From the NCBI RefSeq assembly GCF_001262505.1, contig NZ_KQ410727.1, forward strand, positions 186,001 to 250,000: a stretch of DNA of 64,000 nucleotides. Direction: 5' to 3'. Shown piece by piece: positions 30,168 through 39,946 of the stretch. Numbering within the stretch: the first letter of the stretch is position 1; every line of letters begins with the position of its first letter. The notes below the pieces were generated by a model. It had not been told where the DNA came from. It made no database searches and worked only from the letters and a program-made list of their open reading frames with translations. Origin of the DNA: Shinella sp. SUS2. GTDB lineage: Bacteria; Pseudomonadota; Alphaproteobacteria; Rhizobiales; Rhizobiaceae. The position numbers were made by a program, and so were the translations under genes.

Positions 30168-31340
30168 ATGCCGATCAGCCTTACCCTGCCGCTGCCGGAT
30201 GGCGGCCTTTCCCGCTACGATCTTGTCGGGACGCCGCTTCCGCGCCCCTCCGTTGTGCCGACCTTCAGCCGCATCGCCTATGCGGCGGCCCATGTGGTTT
30301 CCGATCCGCGCCGCGATGCGCGGCCCTGGGAGGCGCCGGCCATCGACTGGGAGCGTACGATGGCGTTCCGGCATCACCTCTGGTCGCTCGGCTTCAGGAT
30401 CGCCGAGGCGATGGACACGGCGCAGCGCGGCATGGGGCTCGACTGGGCCGGCGCGCAGGAGCTGATCCGCCGCTCGCTCGCCGAGGCGAAGACCGTGCCA
30501 GGTGCCGATCTTGCCTGCGGTGCGGGCACGGATCACCTCAACCCCGCCGATGCCCGTTCGCTGGACGACGTGATTCGGGCCTATGAGGAGCAGGTCGGTT
30601 TCGTGGAAAAACACGGCGGCCGTGCCATTATGATGGCGAGCCGGGCACTCGCCCGCCTGGCAGCCTCGCCGGACGATTACCGCAGGGTCTACGGCCATAT
30701 TCTCGGCCAGGCGAAGGACAAGGTCGTGCTGCACTGGCTGGGCGACATGTTCGACCCGCAGCTTGCCGGTTACTGGGGTTCCGGGACTTTCGAGCCGGCG
30801 CTGGAAACGGTTCTGTCGATCATCGCCGAGAACCGCGACAAGGTTGAGGGCATCAAGATTTCGCTGCTCGACAATGCCTGTGAGGTGGCGCTGCGCAACC
30901 GGCTGCCCGAGGGTGTGATCTGCTTCACGGGCGACGACTTCAATTACGCCGAACTGATCGAGGGGGACGGGCAGAGATACAGCCACGCCCTGCTTGGCAT
31001 CTTCGATGCGGTGGCGCCGCAGGCTTCCAAGGCGCTTGCAGCGCTTGCGGCTGGCGATGTTGCCACCTTTCGCGCCGTCATAGCGCCGACGGTCCCGCTT
31101 TCGCGCAAGATCTTTGAGGCGCCGACACCGTACTACAAGGCCGGCGTCGTCTTCCTCGCCTGGCTGAACGGTCACCAGGACCATTTCACCATGCCTGATG
31201 GCATGCAGTCGGCCCGGGGCCTTCTGCATTATGCCGAAGTCTTCCGCCTGGCCGACCGGGCCAACGTGCTCGACAGGCCGGACCTCGCCGCTGCACGCAT
31301 GAAAAACCTGATGTCCGTGCTTGGCGTCGGGCAAGATTAG
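30168..31340 (+). CDS. DUF993 protein, dihydrodipicolinate-synthase-like
   Basis: A 390-residue protein matching the DUF993 family, annotated by similarity as dihydrodipicolinate-synthase-like aldolases (TIM barrel). Visible landmarks are GTDHLNPADARSLDDVIRAY, VVLHWLGDMFDP and GIKISLLDN, whose lysine is a candidate Schiff-base residue. CGGGAGG precedes the ATG. It is divergent from the LacI/Gfo-Idh operon, with a matching operator. A retro-aldol or dehydratase step in the same sugar-derived pathway is plausible but not shown. Confidence 0.78.
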   Translation: MPISLTLPLPDGGLSRYDLVGTPLPRPSVVPTFSRIAYAAAHVVSDPRRDARPWEAPAIDWERTMAFRHHLWSLGFRIAEAMDTAQRGMGLDWAGAQELIRRSLAEAKTVPGADLACGAGTDHLNPADARSLDDVIRAYEEQVGFVEKHGGRAIMMASRALARLAASPDDYRRVYGHILGQAKDKVVLHWLGDMFDPQLAGYWGSGTFEPALETVLSIIAENRDKVEGIKISLLDNACEVALRNRLPEGVICFTGDDFNYAELIEGDGQRYSHALLGIFDAVAPQASKALAALAAGDVATFRAVIAPTVPLSRKIFEAPTPYYKAGVVFLAWLNGHQDHFTMPDGMQSARGLLHYAEVFRLADRANVLDRPDLAAARMKNLMSVLGVGQD

Positions 31341-31425
31341 CTGTGGATGACTGGCCTTGCGGCCGGTTCTCGCCGTCGTCAGGCGCTAAGCTCCGCTTTC
31401 TCGAAAAGTTTGGCGGGAGCAGGCG

Positions 31426-32121
31426 ATGGCAGCGGGTGAAGTAAAGGTGGGGGAAAGCTGGAAGGCGCCTTTGGCGGCGGAGTTCTCCAGCCCCTACATG
31501 GCCGACCTCAGGGCCTTCCTGCTGGAGCAGAAAGAGGCAGGACGGCGCATCTTCCCCAAGGGGGCGGAGTACTTCCGGGCCCTTGACCTGACGCCGCTTG
31601 CAGATGTGCGCGTCGTCATCCTCGGGCAGGACCCCTATCACGGCGAGGGGCAGGCGCACGGACTCTGCTTTTCCGTGCAGCCGGGCGTGCGCACCCCGCC
31701 GTCACTGGTCAACATCTACAAGGAAATGCAGGAGGACCTCGGTATCCCGCCGGCCCGTCACGGATTTCTGGAGCATTGGGCCAAGCAGGGCGTCCTGCTC
31801 TTGAACAGCGTGCTGACCGTGGAGATGGGCCGCGCGGCCTCGCACCAGGGGCGTGGCTGGGAACGGTTCACCGATGCGGTCATCCGCGCTGTCAACGAGC
31901 AGGAAAAGCCTGTTGTCTTCATCCTCTGGGGCTCCTATGCCCAGAAGAAGGCGGCTTTCGTCGACCGGGATCGTCACCTCGTCCTGCGGTCCGCCCATCC
32001 TTCGCCGCTGTCTGCCCATAACGGTTTTCTCGGCTCGCGGCCGTTCTCCAAGGCGAATGCCTTTCTTGAGCAGCACGGACGCCAGCCGATCGACTGGCAG
32101 TTGCCGGCGGCGGCGCAATAG
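31426..32121 (+). CDS. ung: Uracil-DNA glycosylase
   Basis: A 231-residue family 1 UDG that removes uracil from DNA to start base-excision repair. The water-activating loop is [14 protein letters not shown] (catalytic Asp69) and the DNA-intercalating loop [11 protein letters not shown] with its catalytic His is near residue 193. Length and motifs are normal. GGGAG precedes the ATG. The alpha-toroid gene follows 32 bases later on the same strand. Confidence 0.96.
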   Translation: MAAGEVKVGESWKAPLAAEFSSPYMADLRAFLLEQKEAGRRIFPKGAEYFRALDLTPLADVRVVILGQDPYHGEGQAHGLCFSVQPGVRTPPSLVNIYKEMQEDLGIPPARHGFLEHWAKQGVLLLNSVLTVEMGRAASHQGRGWERFTDAVIRAVNEQEKPVVFILWGSYAQKKAAFVDRDRHLVLRSAHPSPLSAHNGFLGSRPFSKANAFLEQHGRQPIDWQLPAAAQ

Positions 32122-32153
32122 CCAGACACAAGCAGGGCTGGTAGGCTTGCCGC

Positions 32154-33131
32154 ATGGCGTCCACCAGCTCCGTCATCGACTGGCTTCTTGCTTCGGATCC
32201 CGCGATCCGCTGGCAGGTGATGCGCGATCTTCTCGACGTGCCGGAGGCGGAATGGCGGGCCGAGCGTGCGCGGGTGGAGACCGAAGGTTGGGGTGCAAGA
32301 CTTCTCTCCCACCAGGATGAGGACGGGCAATGGGCCGGCGGCGCCTTCCTGCCGGCGAACTACACCGAAGAGAAATGGCGTGAATTCGGCCAGGCCTGGA
32401 CCGCCACCTGTTTCTCGCTCCAGCAACTCTACGATTTCGGCCTCGATCCATCGAGTGAACCGGCACGGCGGACGGTCGACCTCATCGGACGCAATTCACG
32501 CTGGGATCATGATGGACAGCCCTATTGGGAAGGCGAGGTGGAGGAGTGCATCAACGGGCGGACGGTGATTACGGGCGCCTATTTCGGCGTCGACGTCTCG
32601 CCGATTGTCGCGCGTCTTCTCGGCGAGCGGCAGCCGGATGGCGGCTGGAACTGCGAGCGCTGCAACGGCTCGCACCGCTCTTCCTTCCATTCTACGATCA
32701 ATGTGCTGGAAGGTCTTCTGGAATACGAAACCGCCGTGGGCGCAACGCCGGGAACGCGTGCTGCGCGCTCGGCCGGTGAAGAATATCTCTTGAAACGGGG
32801 CCTCTTTCGCCGTCTGGTCAGCGGCGTGCCGGCCGATATGCGCTATCTGGCCTTCCTCCACCCGTACCGCTGGCGCTACGATCTTCTGCGCGGGCTCGAC
32901 TATTTTCGCGCGGCTTCCCTGGTGGACGGCACACCCCCGGATTCCAGGCTTGGCGAGGCCATCGATCATCTTCGCTCCCGGCAGTCGGAAGACGGTACCT
33001 GGCCGCTCGACTGGCAGCTGAAAGGGCCGGTATGGTTCGAGATGGAAGAGGTGGGAAAGCCCTCGCGCTGGATCACGCTGAGGGCGTTGCGCGTGCTGCG
33101 CTGGTGGCAGGAACGAGCCGGCGGGCGGTAG
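32154..33131 (+). CDS. Alpha/alpha-toroid protein resembling squalene/terpene cyclases, function unknown
   Basis: A 325-residue protein with repeats of the QW-like type: DEDGQWAGG (about 56), QPDGGWNCE (about 160) and SEDGTWPLD (about 279), each following a helical stretch. This fits the terpenoid-cyclase/prenyltransferase toroid fold. It is about half the length of a true squalene-hopene cyclase and shows no DxDD protonation motif, so cyclase activity is doubtful. The cysteine-containing NCERCNGSHRSSFHSTINVLEGL segment could bind metal. It follows ung closely but a functional link is not evident. Confidence 0.72.
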   Translation: MASTSSVIDWLLASDPAIRWQVMRDLLDVPEAEWRAERARVETEGWGARLLSHQDEDGQWAGGAFLPANYTEEKWREFGQAWTATCFSLQQLYDFGLDPSSEPARRTVDLIGRNSRWDHDGQPYWEGEVEECINGRTVITGAYFGVDVSPIVARLLGERQPDGGWNCERCNGSHRSSFHSTINVLEGLLEYETAVGATPGTRAARSAGEEYLLKRGLFRRLVSGVPADMRYLAFLHPYRWRYDLLRGLDYFRAASLVDGTPPDSRLGEAIDHLRSRQSEDGTWPLDWQLKGPVWFEMEEVGKPSRWITLRALRVLRWWQERAGGR

Positions 33132-33152
33132 TCCCCGGCCGGCTGCTCCGTC

Positions 33153-34103
33153 CTATCGCACGAGCGTCTCGTCGAGCAGGGCCATCACCTTTTCCGCATC
33201 GATGCCGATGCAGGCATGCTGGCTCGGCAGATCGTCCCAGTTGCCGGGCGGGAACGTGCGGGCATCCGGTTTCTGGATCGTCTGACCGTCGGCAATGCCG
33301 CCGGCGACGACGCGGATGGCGCCGGGGCGTGTGGTGAAGAGCTCCGGCGAGACGAGGTAGATACAGGCGCAGCTGTCATGCACCACCATGCCCTCGTCCT
33401 TCACGTGCTGGCCGTAGAAGTCGATGTAGAACTGCGAGATGTCGGAGAGCAACTTCAGGTGCGTGCCGTTCCTCTCGGTGAGTTCGGCAAGGCGCCTGCG
33501 GGTCATCACGGTCTTCATTGTTACGTCGAGGCCGACGACCACGACCTTCCACGGTGCCGCCATCACCGCGTCGGCGGCTTCCGGGTCGCCGTGGATGTTG
33601 GCTTCCGCCGCCGGTGTGATGTTGCCGGGAACGTCGAAGGCGCCGCCCATGATGATGACCTGCTTGACGAGGCCTGCGATACCGGGGTCTTCCTTCAGCG
33701 CATAGGCAAGGTTCGACATGCGGCCGACGGCGATGAGCGTCACTTCGCCGGGATTGGCCCGCACCGTCTCGATGATGAAGCGGTGCGCCGGGCGCGGGTC
33801 GAGTGGCAGGTCGATCGTGTCGGGCACGTCGATGTTGCCGAGCCCGTCATGACCATGGATCATCACCGGCCAGTCGATCGGGTTGCGCATCGGGTTGTAG
33901 GTCTTGCCGTCGCCGCGGGCGACGGGGGCCGCAATGCCCCATTCGCGCTTCAGGAACAGCGCGTTGCGTGTCGTGGTCTCGATGGCGGCATTGCCGAAGA
34001 CAGTGGTGATGCCGATGAGGTCGATCCCGGGATGATTGTGCAGGAACAGCAGCGCCATCGCGTCGTCGACGCCGGGGTCCGTATCGAAAATAACCTTGTG
34101 CAT
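33153..34103 (-). CDS. Inosine-uridine-preferring nucleoside hydrolase
   Basis: A 316-residue hydrolase that splits ribonucleosides into base and ribose. The calcium-binding N-terminal motif is DTDPGVDDA (Asp7, Asp9, Asp13, Asp14); MGGAFDVPGNITPAAEANIHGDPEAA in the middle is the family signature. The start is the ATG at 34103; 84 further codons upstream in frame belong to the neighbouring flavoprotein region. It follows the DadA-like gene by 50 bases on the same strand, so co-transcription is likely. Which nucleoside it prefers cannot be told. Confidence 0.92.
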   Translation of the reverse strand: MHKVIFDTDPGVDDAMALLFLHNHPGIDLIGITTVFGNAAIETTTRNALFLKREWGIAAPVARGDGKTYNPMRNPIDWPVMIHGHDGLGNIDVPDTIDLPLDPRPAHRFIIETVRANPGEVTLIAVGRMSNLAYALKEDPGIAGLVKQVIIMGGAFDVPGNITPAAEANIHGDPEAADAVMAAPWKVVVVGLDVTMKTVMTRRRLAELTERNGTHLKLLSDISQFYIDFYGQHVKDEGMVVHDSCACIYLVSPELFTTRPGAIRVVAGGIADGQTIQKPDARTFPPGNWDDLPSQHACIGIDAEKVMALLDETLVR

Positions 34104-34153
34104 GGTGTATCTCTTTCTTGTTGTTCTTATGGGGTTTCTTGTGATCGCGCTTC

Positions 34154-35389
34154 CTACTGGAAGCGGGCGATGGAGAAGGGGGCAAGTGCGCTTTCGCCTT
34201 CGCCCGCGAGCAGGCGCGCCACATGGCGGCCCGTCGTTGCGGAAAGCGTGAGGCCGAGATGACCATGGCCGAAGGCGAAGGCGATGCGTGGATCGCCCGG
34301 GTGCAGGCTGATGACGGGTACTGAATCCGGAGTGGAAGGGCGCCGCCCCATCCATTCGGTGCCGCCTTCCTCTTGAAGATCAGGGACATAGCGGCGCATC
34401 TTCCGGCGCATGGCGGCGGCGCGCTTGTAGTTTGCGGGTGCGTCCGGCGAGGCAAGCTCCACGGCACCGCCGATGCGCAGCGCATTTTCGAAAGGCGTCG
34501 CCACGAAGCCGTGCTCGGAGAAGAAGACCGGCATTTCGAGTGCCGTCGACGGGTTCATGAACGTGGTATTGTAGCCGCGTTCGGTCTCGAGCAACACTTT
34601 CAGCCCGAGATCGGCGACGAAGCGGCGCGACCAGACGCCCGCGGTAATGGCAAGGCGATCGAAGGTGAAGGTCCGGCCGCCTTCGGTCGTCACGGAGATG
34701 CCGCTCTCCGTGCGGGCGACCCGCGACACGGTGGCGTCGATCAGCGCCGCCCGTTCGCGCAGCAGCGCCTGCAGCCGTCGCAGGAAGGTTAGCGGATATT
34801 CGAAGGTCTTGTATCCATCGTTGAAGGTGGCGCCGGCGAAGGGGCCGGAAAGTGCCGGCACGCGGCGACGGGCTTCCGCCACATCCAGCGTCTCGACGTT
34901 GCAGCCGAGCAGCCTGGCATTCTCTATCTCGTGTGCAAACGCCTTGTCACGTGCTGCCACGCTGTCGAAGACCGTCAGCGCACCCGTGTCGCGCATATGG
35001 CCGGAGATGCCGGCCATCGCGCCGAGGCGGGCATGATCGGCTTCCGCCGACTTCATCAGGTGGAGCAGCGCCATGCGGCTTTCCGCAGCCTTGCCGGAGC
35101 GGGCGGAGAGAAGGAAACGGATCAGCCAGGGGGTGAGCGCCGGCAGGTCCTGCCAGCGCAGGGCCAAAGGCCCCAGCGGATCGAGCAGCCATTTTGGCAC
35201 CGAGAGCAGCATGTCGAGCCGGGCGAGCGGATCGATTTCCGGCACGGCCAGGATGCCCGCATTTCCGACGGACGCCGGCAGGCCGCCGGCATCGCGCTCG
35301 AGAATGGTGACGCTGTGGCCCTGTTCCAAGAGATTGAGCGCTGTGGCGCAGCCCATGAGGCCGCCGCCGACGATACCGATATGCGCCAT
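34154..35389 (-). CDS. FAD-dependent oxidoreductase, D-amino-acid dehydrogenase-like (DadA family)
   Basis: A 411-residue DAO-type flavoprotein with GIVGGGLMGCATALNLLEQGH as FAD motif, LERDAGGLPASVGNAG after it, and the C-terminal FAD segment IAFAFGHGHLGLTLSATTGR. This pattern is common in D-amino-acid dehydrogenase small-subunit proteins (DadA). The ATG at 35389 places the Rossmann motif at the N-terminus. Its substrate is unknown; pairing with a nucleoside hydrolase is unusual for DadA. Confidence 0.8.
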   Translation of the reverse strand: MAHIGIVGGGLMGCATALNLLEQGHSVTILERDAGGLPASVGNAGILAVPEIDPLARLDMLLSVPKWLLDPLGPLALRWQDLPALTPWLIRFLLSARSGKAAESRMALLHLMKSAEADHARLGAMAGISGHMRDTGALTVFDSVAARDKAFAHEIENARLLGCNVETLDVAEARRRVPALSGPFAGATFNDGYKTFEYPLTFLRRLQALLRERAALIDATVSRVARTESGISVTTEGGRTFTFDRLAITAGVWSRRFVADLGLKVLLETERGYNTTFMNPSTALEMPVFFSEHGFVATPFENALRIGGAVELASPDAPANYKRAAAMRRKMRRYVPDLQEEGGTEWMGRRPSTPDSVPVISLHPGDPRIAFAFGHGHLGLTLSATTGRHVARLLAGEGESALAPFSIARFQ

Positions 35390-35511
35390 GCCGTCCCGTT
35401 GCGTGTTGTTTTCGTTCGTTGCGCCGCCGCCCGCGAAGCAGGAACGGCGGATTGCGGCGGACGATAGACGGAAAGCGCACGGCTGTCGACTGAGCCGCAA
35501 ACCGTGGCCGT

Positions 35512-36366
35512 TCAGGCCTGTTTTCCGGCCTCCTGTGCCGGTTTACGGCTCTGGAGCACCTGCCACAGGAAGGCGAGTATGAAGAGGATGGTCATCAGCA
35601 GCACGATGGTCGGGGCCGGGGCGCTGTCGATGAGGAAGCTCAGCCAGATCCCGAAGAAGGTGGCACCAAGGGCGACGGCGACGGCAACCATGAGCATGCT
35701 CGGAAAGCGCCGTGTGACGAGGGTGGCGATGGCGCCCGGCGCGACCAGCATGGCGATGGCGAAGATGATGCCGACCGCCTTCAGCGCACCGACGACGACG
35801 AGGGACAGAACGGCGAGCAGACCGTAATGCAGCAGTTTCACCGGCAGGCCGATGGCCGAGGCGTGCTGTCTGTCGAAGGCATGCACCAGGAGGTCCTTGC
35901 GGAAGAGAAGGATGAAGGCCGTCGCGGCCGCTGCGATCGCCGCCGTTTCCACGAGATCGGACGTGGCGATGCCGAGCATGTCACCGAAGAGGATGTGGTC
36001 GAGATGGATATCCGGCTGGATCTTCACATAGAGAACAAGGCCGAGTGCGAACATGCCGGAAAAGACGATGCCGAGGATGGTGTCCTCCTTCACCCGGCTG
36101 TTGTCCTTGAGATAGCCGGCCGAAAGGGCGCAGAACAGGCCCGCGACGAAAGCTCCTGTCGCGAAGGGCAGGCCCACGACATAGGCGATGACGACGCCCG
36201 GCAGCACGGCATGCGAGACCGCATCGCCCATCAGCGACCAGCCCTTCAGCACGAGATAGCAGGAGAGCAGCGCCATCGGCACCGCGATCATCAGTGTCAC
36301 CAGAAAGGCGTTCTGCATGAAGGCGAGCTGGAAGGGCATGATTGCGAGTTCGAGGGTCTCGTTCAT
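35512..36366 (-). CDS. sitD: Manganese/iron ABC transporter permease SitD
   Basis: A 284-residue ABC-3 family permease with eight or so membrane segments and the conserved KGWSLMGDAVSHAVLPGVVIAY loop. It is last in the sitABCD operon and overlaps sitC by four bases (ATGA). With SitC it forms the divalent-cation channel in the inner membrane. Confidence 0.93.
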   Translation of the reverse strand: MNETLELAIMPFQLAFMQNAFLVTLMIAVPMALLSCYLVLKGWSLMGDAVSHAVLPGVVIAYVVGLPFATGAFVAGLFCALSAGYLKDNSRVKEDTILGIVFSGMFALGLVLYVKIQPDIHLDHILFGDMLGIATSDLVETAAIAAAATAFILLFRKDLLVHAFDRQHASAIGLPVKLLHYGLLAVLSLVVVGALKAVGIIFAIAMLVAPGAIATLVTRRFPSMLMVAVAVALGATFFGIWLSFLIDSAPAPTIVLLMTILFILAFLWQVLQSRKPAQEAGKQA

Positions 36367-37235
36367 GGCTGCTTGGCCCCCAAGGTTTCAAGCGCGCGGC
36401 GGCTCCTGCGGCGCGCGGCAAGAAGGCCGTGTTTCGGTGCGAAGAGGAAGGCGGCAAGGAAGATCGCCGTCTGCAGCACGACGATGATACCGCCCGTCGC
36501 ACCGTCGAGAAAATAGGAGATATAGGCGCCGACGAAGCTGGTGCCGGCGCCCAGCGCGGCGGCGATCGTGATCAGCCGCTGGAAACGGTCTGTCAGCAGA
36601 TAGGCGGTCGCGCCCGGCGTCACCACCATGGCGATGACCAGAAAGGCGCCGACCGTCTGCATGGCTGCGACCGTCGAGGCGCTGAGCAGCGTGAAGAACA
36701 GGATCTTCAGGCCCGTCGGATTGAGGCCGATCGAGCGGGCATGGCTTTCGTCGAAGAAGGTGACCATCAGGTCCTTCCACTTCAAGAGCAGGATGACGAG
36801 CGTAACGACGCCGATGATGGCGAGCTGGATCGTATCCTCCGGGCTGACGGCGAGGATATTGCCGAGCACGATGGTCTGGATGTTCACCGGGGTCGGTGCG
36901 AGCGAGACCATGAAGAGGCCGAGGCCGAAGAACGAGGAGAAGATCATGCCGATGATGGCGTCTTCCTTCAATCGCGTCTTGCGGTTGAGGAAGAGCATCG
37001 CGGCGGCGGCAAGCCCGCCGGAAAGAAAGGCGCCGGCTGCAAAGGGCAGGCCCAGCATGTAGGCACCGGCAACGCCGGGCACGATGGAATGGGAGAGCGC
37101 GTCGCCGATCAGCGACCAGCCCTTCAGCATGAGATAGGCGGAAAGGAAGCCGCAGATGCAGCCGACCAGTGCACTCACCCACATGGCATTCACCATGTAT
37201 CCGTAGCCGAAAGGCTCGAGGAGCATGTCGATCAC
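36363..37235 (-). CDS. sitC: Manganese/iron ABC transporter permease SitC
   Basis: A 290-residue ABC-3 permease, parallel in structure to SitD, with [22 protein letters not shown]. The GTG at 37235 overlaps the sitB stop (GTGA); an ATG at 37226 is the alternative start. Confidence 0.93.
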   Translation of the reverse strand: MIDMLLEPFGYGYMVNAMWVSALVGCICGFLSAYLMLKGWSLIGDALSHSIVPGVAGAYMLGLPFAAGAFLSGGLAAAAMLFLNRKTRLKEDAIIGMIFSSFFGLGLFMVSLAPTPVNIQTIVLGNILAVSPEDTIQLAIIGVVTLVILLLKWKDLMVTFFDESHARSIGLNPTGLKILFFTLLSASTVAAMQTVGAFLVIAMVVTPGATAYLLTDRFQRLITIAAALGAGTSFVGAYISYFLDGATGGIIVVLQTAIFLAAFLFAPKHGLLAARRRSRRALETLGAKQP

Positions 37236-38101
37236 GGCGTCTTCTCCGTGTCGCGCTCGCCGTAGATGACGAAGGGGCGTTCGTCGTCGGTGATGACCTT
37301 GACGGAGCGTTTGTCCTCGTCGTCGTGCAGGTCATGGCCCCCGAGGATGAAGTGGCGCAGCACGCCGCCGAAGGCACGCTCGAGATTGGCTTCGGTAAAG
37401 GTCTCGGCCGTCGGGCCGGAGGCGATGACGGTGCCTTTCACGAAGACGGTGCGGTCGCAGAAATCGGGAACGCTGCCGAGATTGTGCGTGGAGACCAGCA
37501 TGACGCGGCCTTCGTCGCGCAGCTTGCCGAGCAGTTCGACGATCTGCTCTTCGGTTCTCACATCGACGCCGGTGAAGGGTTCGTCGAGGAGGATCACCTG
37601 GCCTTCCTGTGCGAGCGCGCGGGCGAGGAAGACGCGTTTTCTCTGTCCGCCCGAGAGCTCGCCGATCTGGCGCTTGCGGAAGGCGGTCATGTTCACGCGG
37701 GCAAGGGCCTCGTCGACCATCTCGTGGTCGCGTTTCGTCGGGATGCGCAGCCAGTTCATGTGGCCGTAGCGGCCCATCATCACAACGTCCTCGACGAGCA
37801 CGGGAAAGGTCCAGTCGACCTCTTCCGCCTGCGGCACATAGGCGACGAGGTTCTTCTTCAGCGCCTCCTTCACCGAGAGGCCGAGGATCGTCACCCTGCC
37901 GGCGGCGACCGGCACGAAGCCCATGATCGCCTTGAAGAGCGTGGACTTGCCGGCGCCGTTGACGCCGACAAGGGCGGTGATCGTACCCTTCGGCACGGAG
38001 AAGCTGGCATGCGTCAGCGCCGTGTGGCCGTTGCGGTAGGTGACGGTCACGTCCTCGGCGCGAATGCCGTCCACCTTCTTCGGCCTGCCGCCCATCATCA
38101 T
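37232..38101 (-). CDS. sitB: Manganese/iron ABC transporter ATP-binding protein SitB
   Basis: A 289-residue ATPase with Walker [10 protein letters not shown], signature LSGGQRKRV and Walker [12 protein letters not shown]. The Q-loop sequence [11 protein letters not shown] is typical of metal-ABC ATPases. Three ATG codons in tandem (38101, 38098, 38095) open the gene and the first overlaps the sitA stop. Confidence 0.94.
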   Translation of the reverse strand: MMMGGRPKKVDGIRAEDVTVTYRNGHTALTHASFSVPKGTITALVGVNGAGKSTLFKAIMGFVPVAAGRVTILGLSVKEALKKNLVAYVPQAEEVDWTFPVLVEDVVMMGRYGHMNWLRIPTKRDHEMVDEALARVNMTAFRKRQIGELSGGQRKRVFLARALAQEGQVILLDEPFTGVDVRTEEQIVELLGKLRDEGRVMLVSTHNLGSVPDFCDRTVFVKGTVIASGPTAETFTEANLERAFGGVLRHFILGGHDLHDDEDKRSVKVITDDERPFVIYGERDTEKTP

Positions 38102-39000
38102 TGTGACAGACCCTTCACGATGGTCTCCGATGTGACGCGCAGGAGATCGAGATAGGTCGGCACGGGGCCATCCACCTCGCTCAGCGAGTCGACATAGAGC
38201 ACGCCGCCATAGGCTGCGCCCGTTTCGGCGGCGACCTGTTTTGCCGGGTCGGCGGAAACGGTGCTTTCGGAGAAGACAACATGGATGTTGTGTTCGCGCA
38301 CCGCGTCGATCACCGCCTTCACCTGCTTGGGCGTGCCCTGCTGGTCGGCGTTGATCGGCCAGAGGAAGAGTTCCTTCAGGCCGAAATCGCGGGTGAGATA
38401 GCTGAAGGCGCCTTCGCTGGTGACGAGCCAGCGCTTTTCTTCCGGCAATGCGTCGATCTTCGCCTTCATCTCTGCGCCGAGTGCCGTGATCTTGGCGCTA
38501 TAGGCCTTGGCATTGGCATCGTAGGTCGCGGCATTGGCGGGATCGAGCGCGACCAGTGCCTTGCGGATGTTCTCGACATAGACGAGCGCATTGGCCGGCG
38601 ACATCCAGGCATGCGGGTTCGGCTTGCCCTCATAGGGGCCCTGCACGATGCTCATCGGCTCGATGCCGTCGCTGACGGTAACGTTCGGCACGTCGCCGAG
38701 ATTGGCGAGGAATTTCTGGAACCAGAGTTCGAGGTTCAGCCCGTTCCACAAAACCAGCTTGGCGTCCTGTGCCTTCAGGATGTCGCGCGGGGTCGGCTGG
38801 TAGTTGTGGATCTCGGCGCCGGGCTTGGTGATGGATTCGACCACGGCGGCATCGCCCGCCACATTCGCTGCGATGTCGGCGATGATGGTGAAGGTCGTGA
38901 CGACCTTCGGTTTTTCCTGGGCGAAGGCGGGGGAAAAAGCAGGGGCCGCACCAAGGAGCGGCAGGCTGAGAAGAAGGGCATGAAATGAACGGCGGAGCAT
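38098..39000 (-). CDS. sitA: Manganese/iron-binding periplasmic protein SitA
   Basis: A 300-residue cluster 9 (zinc/manganese) binding protein. A signal peptide ([16 protein letters not shown]..) is cut near PAFAQ. Expected ligands are a His in [11 protein letters not shown], a His in NPHAWMSP, a Glu in VVFSESTVS and an Asp in VLYVDSLS, the HHED set of Mn/Fe-type proteins rather than the histidine-rich loop of ZnuA. The ATG at 39000 has AGGAGA upstream; a frame to 39036 includes the operator region and is rejected. It captures Mn(II), and probably Fe(II), in the periplasm. Confidence 0.94.
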   Translation of the reverse strand: MLRRSFHALLLSLPLLGAAPAFSPAFAQEKPKVVTTFTIIADIAANVAGDAAVVESITKPGAEIHNYQPTPRDILKAQDAKLVLWNGLNLELWFQKFLANLGDVPNVTVSDGIEPMSIVQGPYEGKPNPHAWMSPANALVYVENIRKALVALDPANAATYDANAKAYSAKITALGAEMKAKIDALPEEKRWLVTSEGAFSYLTRDFGLKELFLWPINADQQGTPKQVKAVIDAVREHNIHVVFSESTVSADPAKQVAAETGAAYGGVLYVDSLSEVDGPVPTYLDLLRVTSETIVKGLSQ

Positions 39001-39020
39001 CGGTTCTCCTGATGTGCTTT

Positions 39021-39035
39021 TGCGAATGAGTTGCA
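39021..39035. promoter_or_regulatory. Candidate Mur/Fur box 2 of sitA
   Basis: TGCGAATGAGTTGCA is an imperfect 15-bp palindrome (five of seven pairs) that lies at the predicted transcription start of sitA. It resembles the manganese-responsive sequences bound by Mur in rhizobia. Confidence 0.5.
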
Positions 39036-39039
39036 TTAA

Positions 39040-39067
39040 ACTATAGGGCTGTTTTTGCTTCTGTCAA
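39040..39067 (-). promoter_or_regulatory. Sigma-70-type promoter of sitABCD
   Basis: On the minus strand TTGACA (39067-39062) is followed after 16 bases by TATAGT (39045-39040). It sits 40-67 bases upstream of the sitA ATG and between the two Mur/Fur-like boxes. Confidence 0.65.
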
Positions 39068-39072
39068 CGCAA

Positions 39073-39089
39073 TTGCAAATCATTCGCAA
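39073..39089. promoter_or_regulatory. Candidate Mur/Fur box 1 of sitA
   Basis: TTGCAAATCATTCGCAA is a 17-bp palindrome with one mismatched pair, placed just upstream of the -35 element. Two such sites flanking the promoter match the arrangement known for Mur at rhizobial sitA. Confidence 0.65.
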
Positions 39090-39179
39090 CAGCGTCCCGA
39101 AATCGGACGCCCCGCGTTTAAAACTTCCGAAACGCACGGCCTGTAGAGTGCGGGCAGTTCGCGCGCTCTCGGCGCGTTC

Positions 39180-39905
39180 GTGTTCCTGCGTTTTAAGAGA
39201 AGACCATCGCCCGTGAAGTTCCTTCCGACCTCCTTCCGCTTGTCCCGGAAGCTTCTGATCATCGTCACCGGCATCGTCGTGTTGACGGGTGCCTCAGGGG
39301 CGGCCGCGATTTTTGTCGGGCGCGATGCGCTGCTCGGGCCACCGGCAGAACAGGTGTCGGGCGCCGTCTGCACGACGGTGTCCACCGTTCGCCTCGATAG
39401 GAATGGCCAGCAATGGTTGCGTAAATATGTGCGCTCGGACGCCAAGGATGGGGATGTGCGCATCAAGACGGCGTTGCGCGTCGCCGGCGCCGTGTCCAAC
39501 AATGAGGAAGCCGATCTCTACCAGGTCATCCTGCTCGATGCCGCCGGTCCAGTGAACCGGGCCGACATGCGTGGTCGGGCCATCGGTGCCGAGGTGCTTT
39601 TCGCGCGCAATCCTGCCGCCATTCCCGGCATGGCGGCGCCGTTCGTCGCGCGCTACACGACCGGGCAGCCGGCGGGCAACGGTGAATTCTACGGCGAACG
39701 CAAGGAACTTTCGCTGGATGAGATCAAGGTCATCGTGACTGCGATGGAAGACCGCGCGGATTGCGTCGATCCGAGTGCTGTTGATGGCACCGAGACGGCT
39801 GCGATTGGTGGCGAGGCGAAAGAGGGGGCCGGCGACGGTGCTCCGGCGGAAAGTGCGGCCGCCGCGGAGGGCGGCACACACGAGGTCGCGGCAAGCAGCC
39901 ACTGA
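39180..39905 (+). CDS. Conserved hypothetical protein with one N-terminal membrane anchor
   Basis: About 230-240 residues. I do not recognise a family. A single hydrophobic segment (LLIIVTGIVVLTGASGAAAIF) follows a basic N-terminus, so the bulk is probably periplasmic. A pair of cysteines (VCTTVSTVRL and RADCVDP) could form a disulfide. The last 40 residues are Ala/Gly/Glu-rich and probably disordered. The start is uncertain: GTG at 39180 gives 241 residues; GTG at 39213, after AAGAGAAG, gives 230. It is divergent from sitA. Confidence 0.6.
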   Translation: MFLRFKRRPSPVKFLPTSFRLSRKLLIIVTGIVVLTGASGAAAIFVGRDALLGPPAEQVSGAVCTTVSTVRLDRNGQQWLRKYVRSDAKDGDVRIKTALRVAGAVSNNEEADLYQVILLDAAGPVNRADMRGRAIGAEVLFARNPAAIPGMAAPFVARYTTGQPAGNGEFYGERKELSLDEIKVIVTAMEDRADCVDPSAVDGTETAAIGGEAKEGAGDGAPAESAAAAEGGTHEVAASSH

Positions 39906-39946
39906 AGATCAGCGGCCGTTCAAGGCCTGTGCCGTGGCGGTGCCTC

